From positions 30,330,158 through 30,394,157 of the forward strand of contig NC_054084.1 of NCBI RefSeq assembly GCF_017562075.2: 64,000 nucleotides of DNA, given 5' to 3'. The notes under the pieces are model-generated. The model did not search any database and had not been told where the DNA came from. It saw nothing but the letters and a program-made list of their open reading frames with translations. A program made the position numbers and the translations under genes. Origin of the DNA: Anopheles merus. Lineage: Eukaryota; Arthropoda; Insecta; Diptera; Culicidae. Shown here in pieces: positions 23,901 to 34,400 of the stretch (position 1 is the stretch's first letter; each line of letters begins with the position of its first letter).

Positions 23901-26900
23901 AACAAACACGAACGAAATGAATGAAGATGAACCTGGGGAGCGCGAAAGGAGATGCATTAAAGCTAGGCCTTTTTGATTAAATTATTCAACCGTATCCGTT
24001 GCTTTTCGACTTTTTCCCTCGAAATCGTATAAATGTACCCTTTCACGCTGTTTGGATGTGGTTTGTTTTGCACACACACACACACAATTTAATGATTTTT
24101 TTTTGTAGGTAAATGATGCATAAAGTAAGCCAAAAGGTGCAATAATAGTTATCATACTCAGCGGGAAAAGAGAAGGTCCAAGATTTCTGCCAATTTTGCA
24201 GATTTCTTTCGTCGCTTTTGTGATTGCAATCTGGCAATTTGCACGACTTTTTTGCGACTTCACATTCACCTGACGGCAGAAAGGCTTAACTATTTGATTT
24301 ATTGCTTGACAAATGTTACATTGTTTCAGCGGCTTATGGTTGATTATGTTTTGATTGTTTGTTTATATATTTATTGTGGAAAGTATATTTTTGGTTAGGT
24401 TTTTTTCAACAAAAAATAAATAAAAAGATTAACAGAGATTATCAATTTTTCATATTCTTTACACTTTGTTTACCACAATACCAAATCCTAATAGTTGGGA
24501 GAGCTGAAGGTAATGTTGATAGCTCGATGGTTCAATAAGAGACAGCTTTAACTAAGTCCGAGTTTTGCAAAAAGTTATAATTAGGTTTAAAAAGTAAAAT
24601 TTTAACATCATTCGGCTTATTTCCCTTTTAAGATCGTAGGCTGAAATTTCAGCCTGCCAATGTGAATGTACATACAGGTAGGCTTATCCCAAGGTGTGTG
24701 TATTTGGAAGGTTCATTTTTATCGCTTCTGTTGCTTAATGAAGATTTTAAGAGTCCTCTTGAAAGCCTGTTTGAGCAAAAGTCCTGTCAAAAAGTGACGT
24801 TCAAATTTGGTTATACAAAACATGCTATGTGAGGACCTGATCTACATAAACTTTGATTCTATATTCCACCACCTGATCGCTTTAATGCACCTTGGGATTA
24901 ATGAAAACACTACGTTGTTCAGCTATTTTTTCGAGTAGGCACTCGAATCTAATTCTAGCTTTGATGGCAAGGTGGATTAATAGAATCAGGTGGTGGATAA
25001 AGGCCTTTGGGGGGTCTGCATAGTTGAGGGACTTTACGTCATTTTAAAACCGTAAACTAATGGTTTCGGCACACAAAGCATAGTAAATAGAAGAGATTTC
25101 TTTGTTACTACGTGCATTTTTGTATGTATATTGATTTTATCGAAAAAATGAGATATATTAATAAAAAGATTTGATGATTTGTTTATGCACGAAATGTAAA
25201 ATCATGCAAGTAAGAGTTCTAATGTCACTTAAATTGTCCCTGCGGCTCATAGATAATGAGAAATTAATGTGAAAATGGAAAAAAATAATGATTTCTTAGT
25301 TTTCATCCTCAAAAATGTCGAAAACACAATAAATGATAGAATAAATTCAAGGAATAACATAAAATAACACATTACAATCTATGTTTTATTGTTAAAAGCG
25401 AACTCCCAAAGCCCAGAATATATTTTTAAAGAATATTTAATCGAAAAACTGGGATAGATAAATTATATGAACAAATTAAATAAATGTAAACAAAGTTTGC
25501 CGGTCTCAAGGTACAGTCGTCAACTCGTACAACTTAACAACATGCCCGTCATGGGTTCAAGCCCCAAATAGACCGTGCCGCCATACGTAGGACTGACTAT
25601 CCTGCTATGGGAGGAAATCAATAAGTCACTGAAAGCCAACCCCACAAGTGGGTTGGCAGGCCTTGACCGACATCGGTTGTTGAGCCAAACAAGAAGAAGA
25701 AGAAACAAAGTTTGAATCCTGGGGACCTTGCGTCAAGTGACGAATTGTCAAAATGCTCTAGATTCCACCACCTGATATTTTTAAATCCACCTTGCTTTGA
25801 GGCTGAAATAATCTAGGCTGAAAATCGCAGGCTAGCTAGTTTTGTATGGAGTTTTGACATGATTTCAGCCTCCAACCGTCAAACTCCATATAAAAAAAGC
25901 TGACTAGAATCGTGAAGGGTCCCATTAACAGTGAGTAGGTCAGTTGAAGCTTTTGATAGATCATATATTTAACTACGAAAGATTGGTAGTTTATATTCAT
26001 CTTTTCATATTGGCTCTTTTTTATATTTTAATATAATTAATTCAACTCAGAAGAGAAGGGGTTTTATGCAAATAGTGCAAAGAGATGTAGGTGTATTAAT
26101 TTTTAATATTTGTCAAAAAACGGTTCCACAGACTACTCAAACCTATTTTGATTCAAAGACAGACAGTTAATCAAGCCATAGCATTACCATCTCAATTAAA
26201 ATAAAGACACATTACAATCCACTCCAATGGTTCCAGTGCGCTGTAGAAAGCACCCTAGCCCAACATCGATCAAACGTGTCGAACATGATCATCATGATCA
26301 TCATCATCATCACCATCCTCAGCTGTAGCGCATTTCATCTTCAATGAACACCTTCAAACTCATCTCATCCTAATAATGACGTTAAGATACCTTTCTTCAA
26401 GTGTTTCTTCGCTTTGCCTCGGTATCATATTGATCGTTTTCAAACGGTGCTGTAATTTGCATTCAACAAACTCACTCAATTACCCCCATACAACAATACG
26501 GCTACGGTTATGGAGGGCATAGACAGTCTGCTGCTCATTTATCATGCCACTCCATTCAAATGGTGTTTGAAATCGCTGTTTTTGGAGACGATTCGAGAAG
26601 CAACCCTGTGCATGATTAATGGCAAAAGGGAAGCTGCAAACATTCTGGACAAATTGTGCAGACAAAACGAAAAACACAGCCCCAACCCAACAACAGCACA
26701 ATAGTGCCACAAGCTGGTGGCGTGAGAAATCATAAATTGAAGTCATTTTTCTTCCTCAACTCTACGGAGCGCGCTTTTACGTAACAGTGGGTTCGATCGA
26801 TCAACCAACCAAACCAGTTTCGGCCCCGGCACAGCCCTGACGCATTAGTGGCGCGTAAAAGGATCTTTTGCTCTGCCCAGTGGCCACCGGACTGCATCCA

Positions 26901-29900
26901 TCGGACAAGGTCTGCCACTGCCAAACGGATGGCGATTGTAAAGACCTTGGCACGGCGCGAAGCAGCAAAAACAACGCGCGTCCGAACGGCTGCATAACGA
27001 AGGACTTGAACGGGCGGATAGAGCAGGAACCTGTTCCACATTTCTTGGGTTGTGTGCTGAGTTGTGCTACGATTTAAACAAATTCACCACACAAACACAA
27101 ACACAGACAATTTGCACGATTGAGGGAGGGATTGATGTGTTCCGCGTGTAAGAGTGCGTGATGGTATGTGTGGCAGGTTAGTTGAATTTTGGAGTACTTT
27201 CAAGCGTTCAGCGAGTGCTTAGTTTGTTGCGGCTGGTTTGGGTTGAGTGCACACTAATAGAGTGGTATGAAAGTGAAAACTAATCGATCGGTCACGAAAC
27301 TGATTAAATCAATTCGATCAAAACCCCAAATGCCACCTGACGTTGCACGACCAAGGGGTTTAGTTCCGCCATTGTTTTTTGGAGGGGGGGATTGTCAAAC
27401 AAGATTTAAAATGTATTTTCTATTCAATGTGGAATCGTGTATTGAAAAGTGAATAGAAATAAGGGAACGCAAATTGAAATCAAAACATCAATAAAATCAT
27501 TTTTCAATTAAATAACAAAAATATGTCATTTTACTGCAATGATCTACAACACAAAACACAATCATAAACGATCATCTGATCGTCTGGTTTTCCCTTTCAT
27601 GACAGTGGTTGGTGTAATCATAAACCACAAGACCACACAAGATTGATGCAAATGTTGATGCAAACGCACACGATGCACACTTCACTTCTGTTAACCTCTC
27701 AGGCTGCAAAGACATTGCTTGGAGACAATGTGGGTCAGCACCACTAACGAATAGCAGCGAACAGCCTGCTAATGGCACACCGTAAAGTGGCTAGTCAATA
27801 TCCATCCTAAGAGGCCACTTTGGCCACGTTGATGAGCGACAAACAGATGAAATCGTAGTAAAAACCTCGTTAAACACGTGTTTTAGCCTCGTTGAAGGTG
27901 GTAATGCTTGACGCAAAAGCGCATAAAACAAGCGTAAGAAGGGCTTATAATATGCTGTTAATATGTTGATTATTTTTCATTACTTTTAAGGGGCAGTTTA
28001 ATACGAAAGAGTGGATGCATCAAATATCTCAACCATGCGATCAATTTATTTTATTATTTACCATAATTGTGTGATGTTTAAAATGAAATGTTTCAAGCAA
28101 AGCTGCCTGACCTTTCATCACGACCCAAGAAACCTGAAGTAAACTCGTTCTCCTTCCCATAATAAATTCAATATTAAAGTATATCTCCGCTTCATAAAAT
28201 GCCTTTCACAAGTTCTACCAAATTAATTAACGCTTCCCCACCTGCTACCTCCATCCGTGACGCCCTTGTTATGCAATTAAGAGTGATTTTTTTTTGTACC
28301 ACAACCTTACCCACTTTTTTTAGTTCAACGCCCCTCGTTCATTCGCCGATCGCACCCTCGGATCAATGCGCAAAGGGGCTACCCGGTCAACGCATGATGC
28401 CGGTGTGACCTTGCGAAAGCTAAAGCCCCAACATCTTCCACGCGCGAGCTGGGCTGCATTTAAGTTTTGTTTTTTTTTTTCTTTTTTCAGCTGCAAAATG
28501 GACGGGAAATTGTTTAAAACAGATTCCACCAAAAAAAGAAACAATCAAATTGGAGCAAAAAACGACGCCTTCCTAAATGAGGTTACACTTTGCGCACGGC
28601 TTGTGAGCCGGACACGAACAGCCGGCCAGCCTCCAGGAGAAGCCAACGACGATGATCGTGATGGTGATGATGATGATGATGATGATGAGGTTTGGCTGGT
28701 TTGCTGACGATTACGATTATCGGGTTTTGTGTGTGATCATGCTTAGCTCATACCTTCAGGGGAGGGCCATCGGGAGGGGTTTGGTCAGTGTAAATGGGGG
28801 CTTCCACCACGTGCCGAACCTGTGAACGGTGTCAATGTCGTTCGAGGTTTTTGGGATGTGTTATTGAACTGCACAAATTATCTCACGCAAACCGGTGCAT
28901 TATCTTAGCATTCATGATGCGTAGTGAGCATAAAAAAACCTCCCCTCCGGTCATAAAACTCGAGGTCGAACTGGAGGTTTTGCCAACTATACGGTGCAGT
29001 TGCTTCCCAAGAAAATTCCACAAAAAAAAGATGGAAGGAGAATTGCAAACATCAATCTGTAGGCATTTTCACACAAAACCGTGGTTGAAAAGCTACATCT
29101 TTTTAGCATAATGCTGCACGCTTCTTTAGACTATACAAGCATTCAATTGCACACAATCATGCGCTCTCCCCCACGAGCACACCACCTTAAAGTCACATCA
29201 TTGCGCGATCGTGTCACATTGTATGCAGCTCTTCTCAAAGGGTCATCGGGCTGCTCGGGGGCATCATAAAATGCAGCTTCTTCTCACAACCATAAATCAT
29301 GCAATCGCGTGCAATCGCTGCTGAAAGTACCGTCAGCATAAACATGGTGCATTGTACACTGTGGCATGTAATTATGGCAATTGTGTGGAATTGAAAGTGA
29401 CGACACAAGATCGCAGTTTATGTTTAAATGAGTTATAAAAGCCCTATTGCAAGCTGCTTCATGTAAATCCCGCTTATGTAATTTTCTAACATTGTAATGG
29501 TTCATAAATCCACTCACTTAGTAATGCTTCACTGCCTTTAATTATCCCCCCCAAATAGGGACCAATCAATCAATCAACAAACACTTTAGCCCAAGGGTTT
29601 AATTTTCACATTCCCCAATAACTGGAAATCTACCCCGGTGATCGGTGGCACAAGAAAAGCCATCTCGTTTATTTCATCAACGGGACAGTCCCACAGGCTT
29701 TAACATTAAGACACCTATTAAGACACCTCCGATAACTAGCCGCCAGGGCAAGCGAACCGTTCGGGCATTATAATACGCACCTTCGATTGCGTAGCAGACG
29801 GCCATCATGGTCAAACCTCAAAACGATTGCCGCTGGCAGCTGCACAGCTTCTTCTCCACCGTAAGCAATCGGAGTCAAACCCCAACAACTAAAGAAGCCG

Positions 29901-32389
29901 CTTCAATACCGCTCCGCGCCCAAAGACGCACCTGCGTGAAAGTGAAAACGTATTAGCGTTGATAAATGTGCCCACTTGTTCGGTGCGCAGTGGGCACCGT
30001 CTTCCCTATCTAGCGTGAAGGTGCCGGTGCTCCTATCCATCGGCATAGCGGGTGCTAATCAAATTAAATATTACGATGGACATCGCACGGTGGTGCTGAT
30101 GGATTTGTTGAAAAGGTTAAAATATTGTCCAATTTAGGGTGGAAGGCGCATGCGTAAAGCAAAGCAGCCGCTCTGCGTACGGTAGCACAAGCTGTCACCT
30201 TTTTCTTCTTGTGTGCTGCACACCATGTGGCTGACCAGCATGGGTTGAAATGTGAAAGATGACTTCTTAATTGAGGGAGAGAAAAATAAGCCGTAAATCA
30301 AATTTATTTCCTCGCGCAGCCTTATTCGGACGATGCAAATGGAAGTGACTCCCCTTTCATTTAAGTGCAAACAATCGAAGAGTTTGAACGGCCCATAGCG
30401 GCATGCTTTTTAGAGGACCAATAAAGGGAAACGGTTTTAGGAACTGTGATACAACTTAATTTAGACGTGATTCATCTCGGATGAAAGTATGCATCTTACA
30501 CTTTTAAAATGGTTTCAATAGCATACGGCACCATTTTTGATAAATTGAAACTGTTTGTGCAATAAATAATCGTTTAAAAAAGAGCAAGATTAAGATAGCA
30601 TAACTGATACTAAGTCTGAATTTTGATTCTTTGTTGATCCTGATCATGGCATCGTTGTGAAAATGTCATATTACAATTTAAATAGAACAGATGTTCAATA
30701 TCTTTTAAAACTCTAAGAAAGCTGTCAAGAATAAGAGCTGTTTTGCTACAATTTAATGCCAAATCCATGGGGAACTCCTGACCATAGCAAAAATAACTGT
30801 AATATGGTTTTTTATAAGCATTGAATTATTTTAATAAATAAAAGTTACATGTTTATGTTATATTCAATACAGCGATTAATTAATCATTACAATTCCATTT
30901 CATGTTATCACTGCATCCTGGTCATGGCACCGCAAACACTACCACATGTAACATGTTATGGAAATTGTTAACATGTAAATATAGTACGATAAATCTATGA
31001 TAAATATTTAAGCTTTTACTAATACTTTTTGTGATAAAATAAGCATCTTTAGATTCACATAATTAATGCTTCAAGTTGCTCGAACATGATAATAAATTTG
31101 TTTAAACAAAATTTGATTTTTTGTTTAAAAAAATGAATAATGCTGTTTTCTGCCATTTTCTTGGAATTATTTGGCTAATCACGGCACCAGTAAACATAAA
31201 AATCAAAATCATTATAATGTACATAATTGTAATGCATGCACTCTCCTGTACAGGAGACATAATCATTCATAGTGAAGAGATTTTTTATTTCTTTTTCGTG
31301 TGCTATTCCACAAATAAGCCACAATATTTTTGCATCATTTACGCTCAATATCGCACAAACCTCAACATGTATTGTGCAATTCATCAAGATATCCAAGCAA
31401 TCAGCATCGATCGATCTGTTGCTATGTGCGCCTTAGCACCGATCCCCTATGCTCCTCAACGATAACAAACGTCATAACGAGCATGCGCTTGCAGAAAAGC
31501 TTCCACGCACCAAAAATCCCACCTCGATTTGGCCTCCAGTTTTCTCGTTTCACCTGTCTCTTCCGTACCGATTTTAAACACGCATCGATTGCACAATTCC
31601 GGTGCTTTCTTTTGCACCGAGCAATTGCATGAGCGGAAGAAATTATGTGTTTGTTTGTTTGTTTGTTTGCCTGAAAGGGGTGCTGTTTTGTGGAGCATTT
31701 TTTCTCCCGATCGATCGAAAAAATCGATGCACCACCAAATCTCGATGATCGTTTGGCAATGGATACTGTAGATTCGATAGGTGTTGTCACTCAAAATAAA
31801 AATGCAAAACTTAGTTAGTGATAGTAGATATAGAAAAAGGGGAAAAAGGGCTCAGATACTAGTAACAGCGCACCGGTACACTCTCCTTTTCTTCCTTTCG
31901 ATAACACGCTTTTCCGTTCCGCGTTTCCGCACCGAAAGACAACGATCGCGCGCGCGCGCGCTCACTCGGATACGCTGCACGCGCACGGCGAAGGGGCGAA
32001 GGAAAAACCCGTTTTTAAAGCACGTTCATTTCCCTTCCTTTCATTTTCATTTGCACACACATACGTAATGGCACATTGCTGGTGCGCAATGGGAGTCACA
32101 ACTGCGCGAACCTGGCTTGACTTGGCTGCGTGATTGAGTCATAGTTGGTAGGTCTGGCACCTCTGCTTTTTGTTCGCGGTGACCTTTCCAACAGTGCTGT
32201 ATGCTGATGGAGAAAAGCCTCATTTCGGATGATTACCTTCCTCTAACCTCGCTGGTACACCCGAGCACACTTACATGAGACGGCATCAAATGCCAGCAGG
32301 AACAGCAGCAACAGCAACTGTCCCGGCCCGGCCGCCAACGGTCGTGGCCTCCGTCTCGCACGCAATCCAATTAGCGCTCGTTTCATCAT
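17965..32389 (-). CDS. Uncharacterised cysteine-free secreted protein, 5 exons, 310 aa
   Basis: Exons in transcription order: 32389-32275, 23701-23621, 20498-20400, 18675-18614, 18540-17965. Every junction is GT-AG. The phases (1, 1, 1, 0) join without a stop, giving 933 nt including TAG. Residues 1-38 are a signal peptide: an arginine-rich start, then LLLLLFLLAFDAVS. Residues 39-98 look structured (FIVPEELPSILSLVYSNIPP, then GFGFRLGEHADFQVQLELGP). Residues 100-205 are polar and probably helical (QLQQLYEMNKQREYED). Residues 210-270 are Ser/Thr/Pro-rich and probably O-glycosylated or disordered. The C-terminus has a basic stretch (GRRNVRRRTNRPVSKWDK) resembling a furin/convertase site. There is no cysteine anywhere. 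I do not recognise the family and assign no function. Start choice: ATGATG at 32389, since upstream in-frame codons lack signal-peptide character. An extra exon inside the 8.6 kb first intron cannot be excluded. Confidence 0.82.
19017..19738. mobile_element. hAT-like MITE with an internal inverted minisatellite (element A)
   Basis: The ends are TAGTGATGGGTT and its near-complement AACACATCACTA, flanked by a perfect 8-bp duplication ATTCATAT at 19009-19016 and 19739-19746. An 8-bp target duplication plus YAGNG ends is the hAT superfamily signature. Inside, 19130-19500 is a mixed 9/10-bp array of TCGGAGTCG / TTCGGAGTCG. From about 19505 to 19632 the array runs in the opposite sense, including at least four exact copies of the 10-mer CGGACGACTC. 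No transposase is present, so it is non-autonomous. Superfamily placement is inference from the ends and the duplication. Confidence 0.75.
19130..19632. repeat. TCGGAGTCG minisatellite, inverted about position 19505
   Basis: A tandem array with 9-10 bp period. The left arm reads TCGGAGTCG on the plus strand and the right arm its complement CGACTCCGA, so a transcript could fold into a hairpin of more than 100 bp. Open frames running through it on both strands encode only repetitive Asp-Ser-Glu-Arg-Leu or Ser-Glu-Ser type peptides and are not genes. Confidence 0.9.
20499..23620 (-). other. Intron 2 of the secreted-protein gene
   Basis: A 3.1 kb phase-1 intron with donor AAAG|GTAAGA and acceptor CGCCAACAG|GA. 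It contains a (GT)n run near 21819-21843 and otherwise unremarkable DNA. The plus- and minus-strand open frames at 20548-22056 lack coding features. Confidence 0.75.
24639..24996. mobile_element. Foldback element remnant with CCACCACCTGAT arms
   Basis: Two inverted arms share CCACCACCTGAT and CACCTTG: 24866-24894 forward and 24968-24996 reverse, with an inner palindrome TTCGAGT-N4-ACTCGAA at 24930-24947 close to the centre. Upstream, 24639-24656 is a perfect 18-bp palindrome AGGCTGAAATTTCAGCCT that shares its half-site with the copy at 25799. No coding capacity. The family is not identified and the limits are approximate. Confidence 0.55.
25499..25702 (+). mobile_element. tRNA-derived SINE, copy 1
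   Basis: A tRNA-like head with a pol III B box GGTTCAAGCC at 25554-25563 and an A-box-like region just inside the 5' end. A body hairpin GCCAACCC/GGTTGGC and a (GAA)n tail complete the element. It is flanked by target duplication AAACAAAGTTT (25488-25498 and 25703-25713). It differs from copy 2 at about six positions over 200 bp, so both are recent. Structurally a short Anopheles-type SINE. Confidence 0.9.
25765..25890. mobile_element. Second foldback element related to 24639-24996
   Basis: Begins with CCACCACCTGAT and CACCTTG in the same spacing as the first element (25765-25794). Then come two nested inverted repeats: GAGGCTGAAAT (25799-25809) with its complement at 25862-25872, and TATGGAGTTTTGAC (25845-25858) with its complement minus one T at 25878-25890. 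No open frame. The shared AGGCTGAAAT and CCACCACC motifs tie it to the first element about 1 kb away. Confidence 0.55.
28660..28690. repeat. (GATG/GAT)n microsatellite
   Basis: A short run of GATGAT repeats within intron 1 of the secreted-protein gene. It reads as poly-aspartate in one frame, which is an artefact. Confidence 0.85.
31648..31671. repeat. (TTTG)n microsatellite
   Basis: Five to six TTTG units in the intron of the minus-strand gene. A typical mosquito simple repeat. Confidence 0.85.
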
Positions 32390-33447
32390 CTCGCTGCGGC
32401 GTATCACGATCTTCCTTTTTGCCGTGCCGCGTTGACACCCCGGGGACGAGCGCTGGAGAAGGTTGTTGTGTGTGCGTTGTCGATAAGAAAATGTACGATC
32501 GCCAAACACTCTAACACCAATTCGACACAATTGCGCACACCATTTTCCAAAATTCACGCAGCGGCTGCCTTCTTTTTTTTGGTGGACGAAAGGAAAAAAG
32601 GAACACTTCACAGAGATAATCAGGAATCAGGGGCAACCACACACACACTGCACCGATTTTACTTCCCCTCTTGTAAAAATGACTGTTTCACCCCCTCTTT
32701 CTCTCTCACACACTCACACACACTGCTCCAAAATTTAGGGGTGAATTTCTTTCGCTCAAATCAATCACCTCGTTTGGCTGGTGTGTGCAATTGCTTCGAT
32801 GCGCAATCCGGTGGTCCGATAAGAGGTGCCGCGTGAAGAACCTCTCGGCGGCTCCAAGGGGGGGAAAGAGCGAGAGAGAGAGAGAGACCGTGAAGAAAAA
32901 ATAACAAAACTTTCTCACTGCGGAATTTCGATTTCGAGCCGCAATACACTAGCTCACCCCCTACACACACACATAGGCACACACACAGAAATACGCGTTT
33001 TGGGGTCTTCGCGGTTCGTCTTCACGATCAACCCCTACGATCAAGCAGGCGGGGTGAAACGATTTTCTTTATTGCACACGGCGCCGTTACCCAAATAAAT
33101 ACAAATGAACGCCGAAACCGAGCACTTGATCACGCACACACACGCTACGCGATCGCGGGAGGGTATGAATCTCTCCGGGTCAAGATGGCAGGGTTGTTTG
33201 TGGGGCGGTAGAAATGCACGCAAAAATGACAACACACAGTTTGAGGGATGACAAAAAAAGCACACCGACAGGCAAACACACACACACACACGAATGGACA
33301 ATTTTGCAAGCGGTCTCGCAACCAACCGATCTTGTGATGTTGATGAAGGCGCGATGATCGGTGTGGCAACCGACTCTTCGAACTGGGGAAAGAACTGCAC
33401 GCTACGGCAAGCGACGAACCGCTCGAGTGGTTGGATGGCGAGTGACT
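32390..33447 (-). other. 5' UTR of the secreted-protein gene (inferred)
   Basis: About 1.06 kb between the inferred initiator at 33447 and the ATG at 32389. It is GC- and CA-rich, and contains open minus-strand frames (33041-33663, 32706-32982) without recognisable features. Whether it is continuous or contains an untranslated-exon junction cannot be told from the sequence. Confidence 0.4.
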
Positions 33448-33449
33448 GA
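33414..33449 (-). promoter_or_regulatory. TATA-less Inr + DPE core promoter
   Basis: Minus strand: initiator TCAGTC at 33449-33444, with A+1 at 33447. GGTTC occupies exactly +28 to +32 (33420-33416) and matches the dipteran DPE consensus RGWYV. The segment +18 to +27 matches 7 of 10 positions of the MTE. The DPE needs strict +28 spacing, which is met. It lies 1058 bp upstream of the signal-peptide ATG on the same strand, so it is the natural promoter of that gene. Confidence 0.55.
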
Positions 33450-34085
33450 AAAGTGGTTGGGTTTCGGGCACCCGAGTACGCATTCGGCACCGACCCGGTC
33501 GGTGGCTCTCGCACACACTCTCGCAACGTGGGGCGAAGACCAGCGCTGGTGTAGTGGATCGGCGGTCTGCGGTTGCGTTTGAAAATCCATCAGCCTGACG
33601 ACGATGACGACGCTGGTAGTGGTTATGATTGGCCGTTTTCTCCCCATGGGTTGATCCTAACACTACAGTGGGTGAATGGGATGCAATGAACGTGATAGCT
33701 AAGACTTCGATCTAATTAGACGTGAATTTCATGGTAAAAGTAAGCACTAGAATTAATGTTTGCAAGATGCCTCACATTATTGAAATCCATGTTTCACTTG
33801 GATTTGACTCATTCAAGATTTCCAAAATTTCAAAATTTTCAAGTTAAAATTTGACTCATTCTTAGAAATTGTTAATATTAAATTAAAAAAAAACACATTG
33901 AATTAACGATTGATTTTTGCTTTAACTGTAGTAACTTTAATAACTTTTAGTAATCAAATGAATGTGTTGACCTCTTTTTAAAATCACTTTTTAAATCCTC
34001 ATCTCCTCCAGATCTCGATTTTATTATTTTCAAATCTATCGTATTCAACGTGTATCAAACACTAATTATTGTGCTTCATGGTATT

Positions 34086-34155
34086 AAGTAAGTCCTAAAG
34101 GCTAGTAGGGCCCGGCATGACCAGAGAGATCGTCACGTCAAAAAGAAGAGGAAAG
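34086..34155 (+). mobile_element. 3' fragment of a related SINE subfamily
   Basis: The segment from AAGTCCTAAAGGCTAG through GGCATGACCAGAGAGATCG to CAAAAAGAAGAGG resembles the 3' ends of the full SINE copies (GGCCTTGACC, then TTGAGCCAAA and a GAA tail). The tRNA-like head is missing, so this is a truncated copy. The similarity was judged by eye. Confidence 0.45.
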
Positions 34156-34208
34156 TGGCTCATTGATCAATTGTCAAGTAGCTATACTAGTGCAAAAAAT
34201 TGCAAAAA

Positions 34209-34400
34209 TGCCGGTTTGGTAGTGCAGTAGTCCACCTGTATGACGTAACAACATGTGTCATGGGTTCATGCTCCGAATGGATCGATACGTAAGACTGACT
34301 ATTCTCATCTACGTAATCTATTACTCACTAATAGCCAAGCCCAATAGTAATAGAGACAGACTGACAACTTGTTGTTGCGCTAAAGAAGCAGAAGAAGAAC
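34209..34400 (+). mobile_element. tRNA-derived SINE, diverged copy 3
   Basis: Alignable by eye along its length with copies at 25499 and 61110: a GCCGG head, a GGGTTCATGC B-box region, a GACTGACTAT block, a TTGTTG-rich end and a GAAGAAG tail. It has many substitutions and a shortened middle. No convincing target duplication, as expected for an old copy. Confidence 0.7.

Larger units (their letters stand above)
23702..32274 (-). other. Intron 1 of the secreted-protein gene
   Basis: An 8.6 kb phase-1 intron with donor TCAT|GTAAGT and acceptor CTTCCACACAG|T. It holds the CCACCACCTGAT foldback elements (24639-24996, 25765-25890), a young SINE (25499-25702), GATG and TTTG microsatellites (about 28660-28690, 31648-31671) and long AT-rich stretches. 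Small open frames near 26480-27080 and 28366-28707 are not recognisable. A skipped small exon remains possible, but the joined reading frame does not need one. Confidence 0.7.

Noticed and set aside
31242..31257. 16-bp perfect palindrome TCTCCTGTACAGGAGA
   Set aside because: About one such palindrome is expected by chance in 64 kb, and nothing else in the context supports a function.
33041..33663. 161- and 172-codon minus-strand frames
   Set aside because: They lie in the promoter and 5' leader of the secreted-protein gene, and their peptides are low-complexity.
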